A DNA stretch of 64,000 nt from positions 434,001 through 498,000 of the forward strand of contig NZ_JAFBDZ010000003.1 in assembly GCF_016908495.1 (NCBI RefSeq). The letters run 5' to 3'. A program made the position numbers and the translations under genes. Source of the stretch: Rossellomorea pakistanensis (lineage in GTDB: Bacteria; Bacillota; Bacilli; Bacillales; Bacillaceae_B). Shown one piece after another: positions 9,307 through 18,783 of the stretch; position 1 is the stretch's first letter, and every line of letters starts with the position of its first letter. Under the pieces are notes generated by a model. That model saw only the letters and a program-made list of their open reading frames with translations. It did not search any database and was not told where the DNA came from.

Positions 9307-10029
9307 GTGGATCATCGGGTTAAAATTAGCTTTACTATTATCACATGCATTATTGGCTTTATGCTTGCCATTCAGTTTCAGACCGTAAAAGAGCCAGTTG
9401 TTCGAGATACTCGTGATATTTGGGAGCTGAGAGAAGCGATACTGAAAGAAAAAGAAACGTATTCTGCTTTATATCAAGAAATCCGCTCTATTGATCAAAA
9501 ATTAGAGAAATATGAAACGGAAAAACAAGATAGTCAAGAAGAGGCTTTAAGAGAGACTCTTGAAGAATTAAAAACGGAAGCGGGATTAACAGAAAAACAA
9601 GGTGCAGGTATAATATTGACGGTACAACCAGTATTAGAGGAAGTTCTAATGGGGGAGAAAATAAGCACGGTTTCTCCTGATTTATTGGAACGACTAGTGA
9701 ATGAGTTAAATCGATTTAAAGCACAAGATATTTCTATTGATGGACATCGAATGATTAACACTACTGTCATAAGAGATATAAATGGCGTGACCAAAATTGA
9801 TGGTTATTCTTTAGAGGAAATCCCGTTCGAGATTAGGGTTTTAACAAAGGATTTTGAAGATGCAGAAAAACTGTACAACCAATTAAAGGCTTCACAATCC
9901 ATTGAAGATTTCTTTATTGATAATTTACGTGTGAATATTTCAAAGCCCATTAATCATTTAACATTACCCGCGTATGAGGATTCTATAAGAGTGAAGCGGA
10001 TGGAGCCAGTAAAAAAAGGAGGGGAATAA
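9307..10029 (+). CDS. ylxX: DUF881 membrane-anchored protein (YlxX type)
   Basis: This 240-residue paralogue of the preceding gene has the same architecture: membrane anchor at about residues 5-22, coiled coil at 45-90, then the DUF881 domain with ISIDGHRMINTT. The start is GTG at 9307, with AAGGTG (9296-9301) as the best upstream site; no ATG lies near the conserved N terminus, so the start is less certain than the gene. The function is unknown. Confidence 0.83.
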   Translation: MDHRVKISFTIITCIIGFMLAIQFQTVKEPVVRDTRDIWELREAILKEKETYSALYQEIRSIDQKLEKYETEKQDSQEEALRETLEELKTEAGLTEKQGAGIILTVQPVLEEVLMGEKISTVSPDLLERLVNELNRFKAQDISIDGHRMINTTVIRDINGVTKIDGYSLEEIPFEIRVLTKDFEDAEKLYNQLKASQSIEDFFIDNLRVNISKPINHLTLPAYEDSIRVKRMEPVKKGGE

Positions 10030-10033
10030 AACT

Positions 10034-10396
10034 ATGTGGCTGCCCCTACTAGGGTTGCTGCTAGGGGTAATTCTTGGATTACTTACCGATATAAGGATTC
10101 CTGATGAATATTCTAATTATTTGTCCATTGCGGTATTAGCAGCTCTCGATACATTGTTTGGAGGGATAAGGGCTCACCTTCAAAATATTTATGATGACAA
10201 AGTATTTGTCACAGGTTTTTTCTTTAATATTCTTTTAGCTGCAAGTTTGGCTTTTCTAGGTGTCCATCTTGGTGTAGACTTGTACCTAGCAGCCGTTTTT
10301 GCTTTTGGTGTACGACTTTTTCAAAATATTGCAGTCATTAGAAGAATCATCATTAGCAATTGGACGTCAAATGGAGAAAAAGAGAAAAAAATATGA
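10034..10396 (+). CDS. sbp: Small basic protein Sbp (DUF1290)
   Basis: This 120-residue integral membrane protein has about four hydrophobic segments and a positively charged C terminus, matching the Sbp family always found just before ftsA in bacilli. GGAGGGG at 10018-10024 precedes the ATG. No activity is established for the family. Confidence 0.88.
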   Translation: MWLPLLGLLLGVILGLLTDIRIPDEYSNYLSIAVLAALDTLFGGIRAHLQNIYDDKVFVTGFFFNILLAASLAFLGVHLGVDLYLAAVFAFGVRLFQNIAVIRRIIISNWTSNGEKEKKI

Positions 10397-10510
10397 AAAA
10401 TTAAAAGGGAATCACTTACTTACGACGAATATTTCTAATAGATATATTCAATTTTCAATTAACTTATTTGTTGTTCTAAGAAATACAGACTTTGAAGGAG
10501 GTGCCATAGA

Positions 10511-11815
10511 GTGAACAGCAATGAAATCTTTGTTAGCCTTGACATCGGTACATCCAGTGTAAAAGTGATCATTGGTGAAATGTCTAATGATTCTCTTAAC
10601 ATTATCGGTGTAGGCAATGTAAAATCAGAAGGTATTAGAAAAGGATCGATTGTTGATATAGATGAGACCGTTCATACAATTAAAAAAGCTGTTGAACAAG
10701 CTGAAAGAATGATTGGTATGAACATTAGAAAAATAATTGTTGGGATTGCTGGTAATCAGGTAAACCTTCAATCTTGTCACGGTGTTGTTGCCGTCTCAAG
10801 TGAGAATCGAGAAATATCTGATGAAGATGTGGCACGAGTGATGGATGCTGCCCAGGTTATTTCAATTCCGCCTGAACGTGAAATTATCAATGTCATTCCA
10901 AAACAGTTTATTGTCGATGGACTAGATGAAATTACTGATCCACGCGGGATGATTGGTGTAAGGCTTGAAATGGAAGGAACCATTATAACGGGATCTAAAA
11001 CGCTATTACATAATATTCTACGTTGTGTAGAAAAGGCAGAACTAGAAATTACTGATATTGTTTTACAGCCTCTTGCCGCAGGAGCAGTTTCACTTTCAAA
11101 AGATGAACAGAATCTTGGGTCTGCATTAATTGATATTGGTGGAGGTTCAACGACAATAGCTGTGTTTGGACATGGACACTTAAAGGCAACATCTGTTCTT
11201 CCTGTCGGTGGCGAACATATCACTAAAGATCTTTCCATAGGATTACGTACATCTACAGAAGATGCAGAAAAAATTAAGATGAAATATGGACATGCTTTTT
11301 ATGATCATGCATCTGAAGATGAGGTATTTAGTGTTCCGATAATTGGAAGTGATCAACATCAGCAATTTAATCAATTAGAAATCTCTGATATTATAGAAGC
11401 TAGGTTAGAAGAAATCTTTGACCTTATTCATCATGAACTTAAAAGAATGGGAATAAAAGATTTGCCTGGAGGTTATGTGCTAACAGGTGGAACAGCTAAC
11501 CTGCCCGGTGTTCTTGAATTATCCCAGGCCGTATTTCAAAACAGGGTTCGAGTGGCGATACCAGATTATATTGGTGTAAGGGAACCACAATATACAACTG
11601 CTGTTGGACTTATTAAATACGCGCACAAGAATGCTAGATTACAAGGAAGAAGTGTAAGCGCCTCTCCAGAACCAGTAACAGTTGGAGAAGTTAATCGTCA
11701 AGTAAAACAAGTAGAATCAAAGCCAAAGCCTAAACAACAACCAAGTCAAGAAAATCAAAATGAAGAAAAAATTTCGTCTAAAATGAAAAAATTCTTTGGA
11801 TATTTCTTTGAATAG
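10511..11815 (+). CDS. ftsA: Cell-division actin homologue FtsA
   Basis: This actin-fold ATPase tethers FtsZ filaments to the membrane. The 434-residue product has the phosphate-1 motif in [11 protein letters not shown], the inserted 1C subdomain, phosphate-2 in [11 protein letters not shown] and the adenosine motif in [15 protein letters not shown] Gln/Lys/Pro-rich linker leads to a C-terminal amphipathic membrane-targeting helix ([11 protein letters not shown]). The GTG start has a near-perfect AAGGAGGTG site at 10496-10503. Confidence 0.97.
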   Translation: MNSNEIFVSLDIGTSSVKVIIGEMSNDSLNIIGVGNVKSEGIRKGSIVDIDETVHTIKKAVEQAERMIGMNIRKIIVGIAGNQVNLQSCHGVVAVSSENREISDEDVARVMDAAQVISIPPEREIINVIPKQFIVDGLDEITDPRGMIGVRLEMEGTIITGSKTLLHNILRCVEKAELEITDIVLQPLAAGAVSLSKDEQNLGSALIDIGGGSTTIAVFGHGHLKATSVLPVGGEHITKDLSIGLRTSTEDAEKIKMKYGHAFYDHASEDEVFSVPIIGSDQHQQFNQLEISDIIEARLEEIFDLIHHELKRMGIKDLPGGYVLTGGTANLPGVLELSQAVFQNRVRVAIPDYIGVREPQYTTAVGLIKYAHKNARLQGRSVSASPEPVTVGEVNRQVKQVESKPKPKQQPSQENQNEEKISSKMKKFFGYFFE

Positions 11816-11856
11816 TTTCAAAAGGGTTCAGAATCGACGAATTAGGAGGATTTGTC

Positions 11857-13032
11857 ATGTTGGAGTTTGATACAAATTTAGATTCATTAGCAACTATAAA
11901 AGTTATCGGTGTCGGTGGTGGAGGAAACAACGCTGTTAATCGAATGATTGAACATGGCGTTCAAGGTGTTGAATTCATTGCTGTTAATACAGATGCACAA
12001 GCTCTTAATCTTTCAAAAGCTGAAATTAAGATGCAAATTGGAGCAAAATTGACTCGTGGTCTTGGAGCAGGAGCTAATCCTGAAGTAGGTAAAAAAGCTG
12101 CTGAAGAGAGTAAGGAGCAGATTGAAGAAGCATTGAAAGGTGCTGACATGGTCTTCGTAACAGCTGGTATGGGCGGGGGAACTGGAACAGGTGCGGCACC
12201 CGTTATAGCACAAATTGCGAGAGACTTAGGAGCGTTAACGGTTGGGGTTGTTACTCGACCATTCACATTTGAAGGAAGAAAGCGTGCAAACCAAGCGGGT
12301 GGTGGAATTTCTGCCATGAAAGAATCGGTTGACACACTAATTGTCATTCCAAATGACCGCCTTCTGGAAATCGTGGATAAGAGTACTCCAATGCTAGAAG
12401 CCTTCCGTGAAGCTGATAATGTGCTGCGACAAGGTGTTCAGGGTATTTCAGACTTAATCGCTACACCAGGATTAATTAACCTCGACTTTGCAGATGTTAA
12501 AACCATCATGTCTAGTAAAGGTTCAGCTCTCATGGGAATTGGTGTCTCCTCAGGTGAAAACCGTGCTACAGAAGCAGCGAAAAAAGCAGTCTCTAGTCCA
12601 CTTCTTGAGACTTCTATAGATGGGGCGCAAGGTGTCCTTATGAATATAACTGGCGGAACATCCTTAAGTCTTTATGAAGTTCAAGAAGCAGCTGATATCG
12701 TTGCATCTGCATCAGATCAAGATGTAAATATGATCTTCGGTTCTGTCATTAATGAGAATTTAAAAGATGAAATTGTCGTTACAGTTATTGCAACTGGTTT
12801 TAATGAAGAAGTGCTTCAAACGAAAAATACACGTCCATCCTTTGGTGGGTTAAAGCCAAATGTAAATAATCAAAACCAAAATCAAAACCAAAATCATACG
12901 ACACAACCTGTCCATCGTGAAGTTAGACGAGAAGAAGCTCATCAGCAAGAGGCGCCTCGATCAACACAACAAGGAGCGGAAGAAACTTTAGATATTCCGA
13001 CCTTCTTACGTAACCGAAATCGCAGAAGATAA
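11857..13032 (+). CDS. ftsZ: Tubulin-like division GTPase FtsZ
   Basis: This GTPase polymerises into the Z-ring. The 391-residue product carries the tubulin signature GGGTGTG at 106-112, a GTPase T7 loop region around NLDFADVKT, a Gln/Asn-rich flexible linker (about 330-350) and the conserved C-terminal peptide DIPTFLRNR that binds FtsA, SepF and other partners, followed by a basic tail. AGGAGGA precedes the ATG, and a strong terminator follows. Confidence 0.98.
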   Translation: MLEFDTNLDSLATIKVIGVGGGGNNAVNRMIEHGVQGVEFIAVNTDAQALNLSKAEIKMQIGAKLTRGLGAGANPEVGKKAAEESKEQIEEALKGADMVFVTAGMGGGTGTGAAPVIAQIARDLGALTVGVVTRPFTFEGRKRANQAGGGISAMKESVDTLIVIPNDRLLEIVDKSTPMLEAFREADNVLRQGVQGISDLIATPGLINLDFADVKTIMSSKGSALMGIGVSSGENRATEAAKKAVSSPLLETSIDGAQGVLMNITGGTSLSLYEVQEAADIVASASDQDVNMIFGSVINENLKDEIVVTVIATGFNEEVLQTKNTRPSFGGLKPNVNNQNQNQNQNHTTQPVHREVRREEAHQQEAPRSTQQGAEETLDIPTFLRNRNRRR

Positions 13033-13051
13033 TGACATAATAAATTTAAGT

Positions 13052-13081
13052 CAGACTCCTTATTAAGGGGTCTGTTTTTTT
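13052..13081 (+). terminator. Terminator of the ftsA-ftsZ operon
   Basis: A 10-base stem (13052-13061 with 13065-13074, one G-T pair) is followed by a run of eight or more T. Confidence 0.9.
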
Positions 13082-13082
13082 A

Positions 13083-13312
13083 TTGCTCTTTTCGTATAGC
13101 TGTTTTCTAAAGGTTGTTGTTTTTTAAAAAAAGATTGGTTGGAGTGGGAGATGCGAGACTCCAGCGGGAGTTGCGGGACAGGTGAGACCTATGCAGGAGC
13201 AAGGCGACGAGGAGGCACACAGCCTGCCCCGAGGAAAGCGAGCATTCTTTCGCTGCAACCAACCACCCCTTTTCCTATAACAACAATGTTACGAAAACAG
13301 TCTTCCGTATAG
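13083..13312. repeat. MITE-like dispersed repeat with terminal inverted repeats
   Basis: A 230-base GC-richer element with no ORF sits between ftsZ and spoIIGA. Imperfect inverted ends are visible: CTGTTTTC...TTGTTGTT at 13100-13122 matches the reverse complement of 13278-13300 at about 18 of 23 positions. Inside are a second inverted pair (GATTGGTTGGAGTGG at 13134-13148 against CAACCAACC at 13256-13264) and a core (GACTCCAGCGGGAG, then GGCGACGAGGAGGC) that I recognise as the type of short non-coding repeat common in Bacillaceae intergenic regions. It is probably a non-autonomous mobile element. B. subtilis has the protease gene bpr at this position instead. Confidence 0.75.
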
Positions 13313-13527
13313 ATTGGTTTCTCGCAAAAGAATTAGAGAGAATTATCGATAGAAAATCCTCCTGCTATTATCAAGGCACAAACAAATTTGTATAACCATT
13401 TTTTATGTAGAATGATTTTATTTACTCTACTCTTCCAATAGCTCTATGAAATTTAAATTCTGAAAAAAAGTAATTAGACAAAATTCGAATCGAAACATGA
13501 AAAATTCCTCTCTTTTGCATACAGAAA

Positions 13528-13561
13528 CTGACACACTTTTAAATAGAATGTACGTTATACT
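13528..13561 (+). promoter_or_regulatory. spoIIG promoter with 22-base spacing
   Basis: CTGACA (13528-13533) and TATACT (13556-13561) are separated by 22 bases. The B. subtilis spoIIG promoter is known for this over-long spacing, where phosphorylated Spo0A activates sigma-A polymerase. A Spo0A-box-like pair, TTCGAAT and AATCGAA, lies upstream near 13484-13494. The rest of 13313-13603 is AT-rich and shows no gene. Confidence 0.7.
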
Positions 13562-13603
13562 TCACATAACGAATTCGTACTGGCATATAAAGGAGGGGAA
13601 TGA

Positions 13604-14530
13604 TTGACTTTATATCTAGATGTCATATGGTTATTAAACCTTTTAGTAGATAGTTTTTTACTTTGGATGACAGGACTCCTATTAAAAAGGCATCTTACGA
13701 TGTGGAGAATTTTTGCTGGTGGTTTTATTGGGTCTCTTATTATCATTATTCAATTCTTACCTATGCAACTAATAAATATTGGTCCATTAGTCAAACTGTC
13801 ATTTTCAATAGTGATGATCGCGGTTGCATTTGGATATAAACGTTTCAAATTCTTTATTCAAAATCTCCTCATGTTTTATTTCATCACATTTTTAACTGGT
13901 GGTTTTTTAATTGGCCTACATTATTTCGTTAAATTTGATTCTAACTTACAATCAGATATGTTTTTAGCGAGTATAAAGGGGTTTGGAGACCCAATAAGCT
14001 GGGTTTTTGTCATGTTTGCACTCCCTGCAGCATGGTACTTTTCTAAAAGAAGAGTAGATGCAATTGAAACTGTCAAAATTCACTATGAGCAGCTTGTTGA
14101 TGTAAAAATTGAAATTAATGACATTCATTTAAATCTAAAAGGATTGGTAGACAGTGGGAATAGCTTATATGATCCAATGACGAAAAGTCCTGTCATGATT
14201 ATATCGGTTTCTGAATTCAGTGAAATAATACCTCAAGAGGTCATGAATTTAGCTGATTCTATTGATGAACTAATAAGTGGCAATTGTGACCTTCCGACAG
14301 AATGGTCAGATCGAATGAGGTTTATTCCAGCAAATTCAGTTGGCAAAAAGAATCAGCTGCTTGTTGCTTTTAAGCCGCATACAATTGTCATTGAAAATGA
14401 TAGTGGGAAATGGGAATGTAAGAAAGGATTAATTTCATTTGAGCGTCAGCAACTTAGTTCGGATGGTCAATTTAATTGCATTGTTCATCCTAAGATGATG
14501 GCAGATCAACCATATCAAAGTGTTTCATAA
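13604..14530 (+). CDS. spoIIGA: Pro-sigma-E processing protease SpoIIGA
   Basis: This aspartic protease in the mother-cell membrane cleaves the pro-sequence of sigma-E in response to SpoIIR from the forespore. The 308-residue product has five hydrophobic segments in its N-terminal half and a C-terminal protease domain with the catalytic motif DSGN, Asp183, at the same position as in B. subtilis. It starts at TTG 13604 with AAGGAGGGG at 13590-13598. sigE follows 147 bases downstream in the same operon. Confidence 0.96.
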   Translation: MTLYLDVIWLLNLLVDSFLLWMTGLLLKRHLTMWRIFAGGFIGSLIIIIQFLPMQLINIGPLVKLSFSIVMIAVAFGYKRFKFFIQNLLMFYFITFLTGGFLIGLHYFVKFDSNLQSDMFLASIKGFGDPISWVFVMFALPAAWYFSKRRVDAIETVKIHYEQLVDVKIEINDIHLNLKGLVDSGNSLYDPMTKSPVMIISVSEFSEIIPQEVMNLADSIDELISGNCDLPTEWSDRMRFIPANSVGKKNQLLVAFKPHTIVIENDSGKWECKKGLISFERQQLSSDGQFNCIVHPKMMADQPYQSVS

Positions 14531-14677
14531 ACGACTACCGAAATTAGATGTTGTAAAGGTTAGTGGTTTTGATTATTTTTCTGTTTTATTCGGCTTCTTG
14601 AAAGGAATAAACCATAACCATAAGAGAAAAGCGAAGATAATAAATGAACATTCAATACCTTTGAAGGGGGAACAGAC

Positions 14678-15397
14678 GTGAAAAAATTCCGATTAAAGTT
14701 CTTATATTATTGGTACAAATTATTAATGAAGCTAGGGTTAAAATCCGATGAAATTTACTATATTGGTGGAAGTGAAGCATTACCTCCTCCATTATCAAAG
14801 GACGAAGAAGAGGTACTATTAAAAAAACTTCCGAATGGAGATAAAGCAGCAAGATCGATATTAATTGAGCGAAATTTAAGACTAGTCGTTTACATTGCAA
14901 GGAAATTTGAAAATACAGGGATTAACATTGAAGATCTTATAAGTATTGGAACAATAGGCTTAATAAAAGCTGTTAACACGTTTAATCCAGAAAAAAAGAT
15001 CAAGCTTGCCACATATGCTTCAAGATGTATTGAAAACGAAATCCTTATGTACTTAAGAAGAAATAATAAACTTCGCTCTGAAGTTTCATTTGATGAACCT
15101 TTAAACATTGATTGGGATGGTAATGAACTTCTCCTTTCAGATGTACTTGGAACAGAAGAAGATATCATCACTAAGGATTTAGAAGCTACAGTTGATCGGA
15201 ATTTATTATTTAAAGCATTACATCATTTATCAGATCGTGAGAAGCAAATCATGGAACTCAGATTTGGTTTAAGCGGAGAAGAGGAAAAAACTCAGAAAGA
15301 TGTCGCGGATATGCTTGGAATATCACAATCTTACATATCGCGATTAGAAAAACGAATTATTAAAAGACTTCAAAAAGAGTTCAATAAAATGGTTTAA
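14678..15397 (+). CDS. sigE: Sporulation sigma factor sigma-E (pro-form)
   Basis: This is the early mother-cell sigma factor. The 239-residue product begins with the amphipathic pro-sequence (about residues 1-27) that holds it on the membrane until SpoIIGA cuts near YYIGGSEAL; the conserved Glu25 is present. Region 2 ([13 protein letters not shown], then [18 protein letters not shown]) and region 4 ([14 protein letters not shown], then the [11 protein letters not shown] helix-turn-helix) are nearly identical to the B. subtilis protein. It starts at GTG with GAAGGGGG at 14663-14670. Confidence 0.98.
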   Translation: MKKFRLKFLYYWYKLLMKLGLKSDEIYYIGGSEALPPPLSKDEEEVLLKKLPNGDKAARSILIERNLRLVVYIARKFENTGINIEDLISIGTIGLIKAVNTFNPEKKIKLATYASRCIENEILMYLRRNNKLRSEVSFDEPLNIDWDGNELLLSDVLGTEEDIITKDLEATVDRNLLFKALHHLSDREKQIMELRFGLSGEEEKTQKDVADMLGISQSYISRLEKRIIKRLQKEFNKMV

Positions 15398-15413
15398 TTA
15401 TATCAAAAAAATG

Positions 15414-15448
15414 GAGGAGGCTCTTCAAGAGTTTCCTCTTATTTTTTT
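15414..15448 (+). terminator. Terminator of the spoIIGA-sigE operon
   Basis: A 12-base stem (15414-15425 with 15427-15438, two G-T pairs) is followed by TTATTTTTTT. It separates sigE from sigG. Confidence 0.8.
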
Positions 15449-15538
15449 GAAAATTTTTTTATTATAAGCAAATCCTTGATATCAATATGGTTTAGGCTTT
15501 TTCATAAAAAAGATTGCGATTCAACAGAATAGGACAAT

Positions 15539-15567
15539 GCATAAAATTTCCTTCCAGGGAGATACTG
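15539..15567 (+). promoter_or_regulatory. Sigma-F/G-type promoter for sigG
   Basis: GCATA at 15539-15543 and GGAGATACTG at 15558-15567 match the forespore consensus (GYWTA and GGNNANANTR), with 14 bases between. Placement between the sigE terminator and sigG fits known forespore transcription of sigG. Confidence 0.55.
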
Positions 15568-15582
15568 AACTTTGTACAGCAG

Positions 15583-15595
15583 CTCCTACAAGGAG
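15583..15595 (+). promoter_or_regulatory. Hairpin hiding the sigG ribosome-binding site
   Basis: CTCCT at 15583-15587 can pair with AGGAG at 15591-15595 across a three-base loop. The second arm is part of the sigG Shine-Dalgarno sequence, and the start codon is the weak TTG at 15605. In B. subtilis a leader hairpin and a weak start codon are reported to restrain sigG translation; this leader has both elements. Confidence 0.5.
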
Positions 15596-15604
15596 GGGAA
15601 AGAA

Positions 15605-16381
15605 TTGACTCGCAACAAAGTAGAAATTTGTGGTGTAGACACGTCGAAGCTTCCTGTTCTAAAAAATGAAGAAATGCGAGAACTATTCAGAATCATGCAG
15701 GCTGGTGATCTCTCTGCAAGAGAGAAATTGGTCAATGGAAACTTGCGTCTTGTATTAAGTGTTATTCAAAGGTTCAATAATCGTGGAGAGTATGTAGATG
15801 ATTTATTTCAAGTAGGCTGTATTGGTCTAATGAAATCTATTGATAACTTTGACTTAGGACAGAATGTACGCTTTTCTACATACGCAGTTCCAATGATCAT
15901 TGGAGAAATTCGTCGTTATTTAAGAGATAATAATCCTATTCGAGTTTCTCGTTCCCTACGAGATATTGCTTATAAAGCACTTCAAGTTAGAGAACGACTT
16001 ATGGGTGAAACATCCAAGGAGCCAACTGCTGAAGAAATTGCAAAAGTGTTAGATGTATCACATGAAGAGATTGTGTTTGCGCTTGACGCCATTCAGGATC
16101 CGGTCTCACTTTTTGAGCCAATCTATAATGATGGCGGGGATCCGATATTTGTTATGGATCAGCTAAGTGATGAACGAAATAAAGATCACACTTGGATCGA
16201 AGAAATAGCTTTAAAAGAAGGTATGAGGCGCTTAAATGATCGTGAGAAACTCATTATTAGAAAGCGTTTCTTCCAAGGAAAAACGCAAATGGAGGTTGCT
16301 GATGAGATTGGTATTTCTCAAGCTCAAGTCTCACGTTTAGAAAAAGCGGCAATCAAACAAATGAATAAGAATATCCAATAG
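15605..16381 (+). CDS. sigG: Late forespore sigma factor sigma-G
   Basis: This sigma factor directs late forespore genes such as those for small acid-soluble proteins and germination receptors. TTG 15605 gives 258 residues beginning with the TRNKVEICGVDTSKLPVL segment conserved from the first residue in B. subtilis SigG; the frame stays open to 15572 but that would be outside the family. Regions 2 (DDLFQVGCIGLMKSID), 3 and 4 (KTQMEVADEIGISQAQVSRL) are intact. AGGAGGGG lies at 15591-15598. Confidence 0.97.
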   Translation: MTRNKVEICGVDTSKLPVLKNEEMRELFRIMQAGDLSAREKLVNGNLRLVLSVIQRFNNRGEYVDDLFQVGCIGLMKSIDNFDLGQNVRFSTYAVPMIIGEIRRYLRDNNPIRVSRSLRDIAYKALQVRERLMGETSKEPTAEEIAKVLDVSHEEIVFALDAIQDPVSLFEPIYNDGGDPIFVMDQLSDERNKDHTWIEEIALKEGMRRLNDREKLIIRKRFFQGKTQMEVADEIGISQAQVSRLEKAAIKQMNKNIQ

Positions 16382-16429
16382 AGCAGATTCTTTGTGAACT
16401 CTTCACAAGGGGTCTGCTCTCCCTTTTTT
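16380..16429 (+). terminator. Terminator after sigG
   Basis: AGAGCAGA (16380-16387, overlapping the stop codon) pairs with TCTGCTCT (16413-16420), with an inner TTTGTGAA/TTCACAA stem, followed by CCCTTTTTT. Confidence 0.85.
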
Positions 16430-16472
16430 CTGCATATATTGTGATAAATAGTAATAGAAATGAGGGAGCAGT

Positions 16473-16751
16473 ATGGTACGGATATCTGAATTTCAAATAA
16501 AGGATGTTGTCAGTATTTCCGATGGACGTAAGCTTGGAAATATAAATGATATTGAAATTAATTTAGACACAGGAAAAATAGAGGCCATTGTCATTGGTGG
16601 GAATGGGAAGCTATTAGGCTTCTTTGGAAGAGATGAAGATGTTGTCATTCCATGGAATAGCATTGTCAAAATTGGTGAAGATGTGATTCTCGTTCGACAT
16701 AAAGATAATCATTATTTACAGGGTCAACTTGAGGAACCGAAGCAGTCGTAA
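16473..16751 (+). CDS. ylmC: PRC-barrel protein YlmC/YmxH
   Basis: A 92-residue PRC-barrel-type protein (SDGRKLGNINDIEI, then VIGGNGKLLGFFGRDEDVVIPW). The family is conserved next to sigG/ylmD in spore formers and its role is not settled. B. subtilis carries the ABC ATPase gene ylmA between sigG and ylmC; here ylmC follows sigG directly. Confidence 0.85.
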   Translation: MVRISEFQIKDVVSISDGRKLGNINDIEINLDTGKIEAIVIGGNGKLLGFFGRDEDVVIPWNSIVKIGEDVILVRHKDNHYLQGQLEEPKQS

Positions 16752-16816
16752 AAAACAACAATGTTGTTATAGGGAATTCTATGGTAAAATAAATAAAAAC
16801 GGAAGGGGACAAATCG

Positions 16817-17638
16817 TTGTTATCTGAGCCATTTAAACAAAGTAACGAATCATTTTTATTAGTAGAAGAATGTTCCCATTCCTTTCCTTCACTTACCATA
16901 GGATTTACGACAAAAAATAATGGATTTAGCAAAAAACCTTTTCATTCCTTTAATATGGGACTTCATGTCGACGATTTAGATCAAAATGTCATTAAGAATC
17001 GTCAGAAGCTATCCGACCTTCTTAAATTTCCATTAAATAAATGGGTAGGTGCTCAGCAAACACATGAAACAACCATTCAATGGGTAACACAGGAAGATGC
17101 TGGCTATGGATCATCTGATTACAAGAGTGCATTGAGAAAAACGGATGGGCTTATGACCAATCAATCTGGAATTCTCTTGACAATGTGTTATGCAGATTGT
17201 GTTCCCTTGTATTTTATTGAGCCTGAATCTAACCTGATTGGAATTGCCCATGCAGGTTGGAAGGGGTCCGTTGGAAATATTGCCGGCAAAATGGTAGAGA
17301 AATTTGAAGCATCAGGAGCAACTCCGAGCAAAATCAGAGTGGTGATTGGGCCATCCATTTGTCAATCATGCTATCAAGTAAACCACATTGTTATTGATGA
17401 AATAGAGAAGGTCTTAAGCTTTGATCAAGTTCGTCCTTATACACAAGTTGGACATGATCAATTTCAATTAGATTTACATAAACTTAATACACAGCTACTT
17501 CTTAATAGTGGAATATTACGAAACAATATTACCCTTTCTACTTATTGCTCTTCGTGCGATGATCATCTATTTTATTCACATAGAAGAGACAATGGAAAGA
17601 CTGGAAGAATGATGAGCTTTATCGGCTGGAAGGAGTGA
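16817..17638 (+). CDS. ylmD: Multicopper polyphenol oxidoreductase (YfiH) family protein YlmD
   Basis: This 273-residue protein of the DUF152/PgeF family, members of which act as purine nucleoside phosphorylases or peptidoglycan-editing factors, shows the metal-site motifs QQTHE, CYADCVPL and AHAGWKG, and a late CSSCDDHLFYSHRRD. It starts at TTG 16817, seven bases after GGAAGGGGA. A plausible extended -10 (TATGGTAAAAT, 16782-16792) lies just upstream. It is the first of the ylmD-ylmE-sepF-ylmG set. Confidence 0.9.
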   Translation: MLSEPFKQSNESFLLVEECSHSFPSLTIGFTTKNNGFSKKPFHSFNMGLHVDDLDQNVIKNRQKLSDLLKFPLNKWVGAQQTHETTIQWVTQEDAGYGSSDYKSALRKTDGLMTNQSGILLTMCYADCVPLYFIEPESNLIGIAHAGWKGSVGNIAGKMVEKFEASGATPSKIRVVIGPSICQSCYQVNHIVIDEIEKVLSFDQVRPYTQVGHDQFQLDLHKLNTQLLLNSGILRNNITLSTYCSSCDDHLFYSHRRDNGKTGRMMSFIGWKE

Positions 17639-17644
17639 GTCTTC

Positions 17645-18319
17645 ATGAGAGTTATAGATAAGCTCGAAATGATAAAAAAACATATTAACGAAGCTTGTAA
17701 ACAAAGTAATCGGAACCCCGAAGAGATTAATATAATTGCTGTAACGAAATATGTGTCATCAGATAGAGCCAAAGAAGCAATTGAAGCAGGCATTCAGGAT
17801 TTAGGCGAAAACCGTGATGAAGGGCTACTCAATAAGTGGGAAACCCTTGGGGACAAGCCTTTTTGGCATTTTATCGGAACTCTACAATCTAGAAAAGTTA
17901 AGAATATTATTGATAAAGTTTCTTACATACATTCATTAGATCGGTTGTCCTTAGCAAAAGAAATTAACAAAAGGGCAGACAAGCCTATCTCATGTTTCGT
18001 CCAAGTCAATGTGTCAGGTGAAGAATCAAAACATGGCTTACTTCCAGAAGATACAGTTGACTTTATTGAAAAACTAGAGCAGTTCGAAAACATTAGAGTA
18101 ATTGGACTTATGACGATGGCTCCTCATATCGAAGATGAAACATTGTTAAGAAACTGTTTTAGAAAATTAAAATTGCTTCAAAAAGAAGTTGAAAATTTAC
18201 ACCTAGAATCAGCTCCATGTCATGAGTTATCCATGGGAATGTCAAATGACTATAAGATTGCAATAGAGGAAGGAGCTACTTATATTAGGATTGGTACTGC
18301 ATTAGTCGGTGGAGAATGA
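17645..18319 (+). CDS. ylmE: Pyridoxal-phosphate homeostasis protein YlmE (YggS family)
   Basis: This 224-residue single-domain PLP-binding TIM-barrel protein has the cofactor lysine in [17 protein letters not shown]-like [11 protein letters not shown] and the C-terminal [17 protein letters not shown] phosphate-binding segment. The family maintains vitamin B6 and amino-acid balance and has no known enzymatic turnover. It sits seven bases after ylmD and is probably co-transcribed with sepF. Confidence 0.93.
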   Translation: MRVIDKLEMIKKHINEACKQSNRNPEEINIIAVTKYVSSDRAKEAIEAGIQDLGENRDEGLLNKWETLGDKPFWHFIGTLQSRKVKNIIDKVSYIHSLDRLSLAKEINKRADKPISCFVQVNVSGEESKHGLLPEDTVDFIEKLEQFENIRVIGLMTMAPHIEDETLLRNCFRKLKLLQKEVENLHLESAPCHELSMGMSNDYKIAIEEGATYIRIGTALVGGE

Positions 18320-18334
18320 GAGGAGGAAGATTAA

Positions 18335-18775
18335 GTGGGAATTGGAAGTAAGCTTAAAACTTTTTTCTTGTTAGATGAAGATGAAGTCGAGTATGAAGAT
18401 GAGCGTTATCAGGAACAAGAGGTAGAGGAGAAGTCGCCTGTGAAACAACATAATCAGAAACAAAATGTTGTAAGCTTACAAAGCGTACAGCAGTCATCCA
18501 AAGTGATGATTCTTGAGCCTAGAGTTTATGCTGAAGCTCAGGAAATTGCCGATCATTTGAAAAATCGCAAGTCAATAGTCGTCAATCTGCAAAGAATTCA
18601 ACATGACCAAGCGAAGAGAATAGTTGATTTTCTTAGTGGTACTGTTTATGCTATCGGTGGAGATATTCAAAGGATTGGCAGCAATATCTTTCTTTGTACC
18701 CCTGATAATGTAGAAGTCAGCGGAAATATTTCAGAGTTTTTGCAAGAAGAAGAAAACCGGAACTCGAGGTGGTAA
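18335..18775 (+). CDS. sepF: Division protein SepF
   Basis: This membrane-binding FtsZ anchor shapes the septum and acts together with FtsA. The 146-residue product has an N-terminal amphipathic helix ([15 protein letters not shown]), an acidic Gln-rich linker and the C-terminal SepF domain that dimerises and binds the FtsZ tail ([15 protein letters not shown], then [14 protein letters not shown]). It starts at GTG with AGGAGGA at 18320-18327. Confidence 0.95.
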   Translation: MGIGSKLKTFFLLDEDEVEYEDERYQEQEVEEKSPVKQHNQKQNVVSLQSVQQSSKVMILEPRVYAEAQEIADHLKNRKSIVVNLQRIQHDQAKRIVDFLSGTVYAIGGDIQRIGSNIFLCTPDNVEVSGNISEFLQEEENRNSRW

Positions 18776-18783
18776 CGTAAACT

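Noticed and set aside
10299..10514. 71-codon ORF between sbp and ftsA
   Set aside because: It overlaps the end of sbp out of frame, has no ribosome site and resembles nothing; the ftsA ribosome site lies in its end.
13083..13312. Reading the GC-rich gap as a riboswitch or CRISPR array
   Set aside because: There is no direct-repeat periodicity for CRISPR and no downstream gene under an obvious expression platform; the terminal inverted repeats fit a MITE-like element better.
15572..15604. Longer sigG start
   Set aside because: The extra residues are absent from the family and would place the start inside the leader hairpin, before AGGAGGGG.
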